Shown here piece by piece: positions 63,942 through 64,000 of a stretch of DNA of 64,000 bases. Below the pieces are notes generated by a model. It searched no databases, was not told where the DNA came from, and saw only the letters and a list, made by a program, of their open reading frames with translations. The stretch is from Aminobacterium sp. MB27-C1 (GTDB lineage Bacteria; Synergistota; Synergistia; Synergistales; Aminobacteriaceae). The position numbers and the translations under genes were made by a program. Position 1 is the first letter of the stretch. The number at the start of each line of letters is the position of its first letter. The stretch is taken from the NCBI RefSeq assembly GCF_030908405.1, contig NZ_CP133089.1, forward strand, positions 1,240,001 through 1,304,000, written 5' to 3'.

Positions 63942-64000
63942 ACCTCAAGTACTCTCCTCTGACGGTCATATGTAAATAAAATCTTAGAAATACCATTTAT
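63860..64000 (-). CDS. C-terminal end of an upstream gene, probably a minor pseudopilin (5' end beyond window)
   Basis: The minus strand from the right edge has an open frame of 46 codons to TAG at 63860, reading ISKILFTYDRQRRVLEVCVK and ending KTGLYLRNM. It overlaps the PilX-like gene by 82 bases in another frame. The strand pattern FTYDRQRRVLEVCVKV resembles the tail of PilW/GspJ-type pseudopilins, but the piece is too short to be sure. Confidence 0.5.
   Translation of the reverse strand: MNGISKILFTYDRQRRVLEVCVKVQSKENHGVESSKIKTGLYLRNM

Overview
The window reads as chromosomal DNA of an anaerobic, diderm bacterium that is moderately AT-rich by eye, most probably a member of the Synergistota (Aminobacterium-like). 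This assignment is inference. It rests on a complete V/A-type ATPase operon instead of an F-type one, a four-gene 2-oxoacid:ferredoxin oxidoreductase, two proteins with C-terminal outer-membrane autotransporter barrels (diderm envelope), a meso-diaminopimelate-type MurE, and the gene order itself. Nearly all genes lie on the minus strand. Overlapping starts and stops and GTG or TTG starts behind good Shine-Dalgarno sequences are common, so many starts were shifted from the longest frame to the one the ribosome binding site supports.

Layout by position. 1-13300: division and cell wall (dcw) cluster, read from right to left as mraZ, rsmH, an FtsL-like gene, a division penicillin-binding protein, murE, murF, mraY, murD, ftsW, murG, murC and murB (cut by the window edge), behind a promoter region with MraZ-type repeats. 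13300-13720: RNase P RNA with its terminator. 13825-14628: a lone cheR on the plus strand. 14695-23370: V-type ATPase operon (G-I-K-E-C-F-A-B-D), whose c-ring carries the residues of a sodium-binding site, behind a consensus promoter. 23570-32640: tRNA-Gly, a subtilisin-like autotransporter, a SAM methyltransferase, a truncated small gene, a chemoreceptor and a second autotransporter. 32860-34940: small accessory enzymes.

34940-37590 is a degraded accessory pocket: an ORF-less group II intron next to a terminator hairpin, a decayed tail of an RlmD-like gene, two GNAT acetyltransferases, an IS3-family transposase scrap, and an MGMT-like gene broken by a frameshift and a stop. 37593-43690: rlmD, a cation/H+ antiporter paired with a PII-like protein, and korDABC under a promoter overlapped by a 19-base palindrome. 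43694-48180: tsaB, tsaE, a small membrane protein, the NAD(P)H-hydrate repair enzyme, acpS, and a serine hydrolase on the plus strand. 48200-54840: tRNA-Val, then uvrB-uvrA-rlmB-proC. 54930-59260: tilS-hpt-ftsH downstream of a tRNA-Leu/fMet/Met transcript. 59330-64000: a type IV pilus or type II secretion assembly operon (secretin and PilM/N/O/P-like proteins, minor pilin-like proteins), running off the right edge.

No wholly unknown multi-gene system stands out. The most notable items are the ORF-less group II intron with intact-looking domains V and VI, the pseudogene pocket around it, the PII-like/antiporter pair, the palindromic operator on the ferredoxin oxidoreductase operon, and the base-composition mosaic within the second autotransporter.
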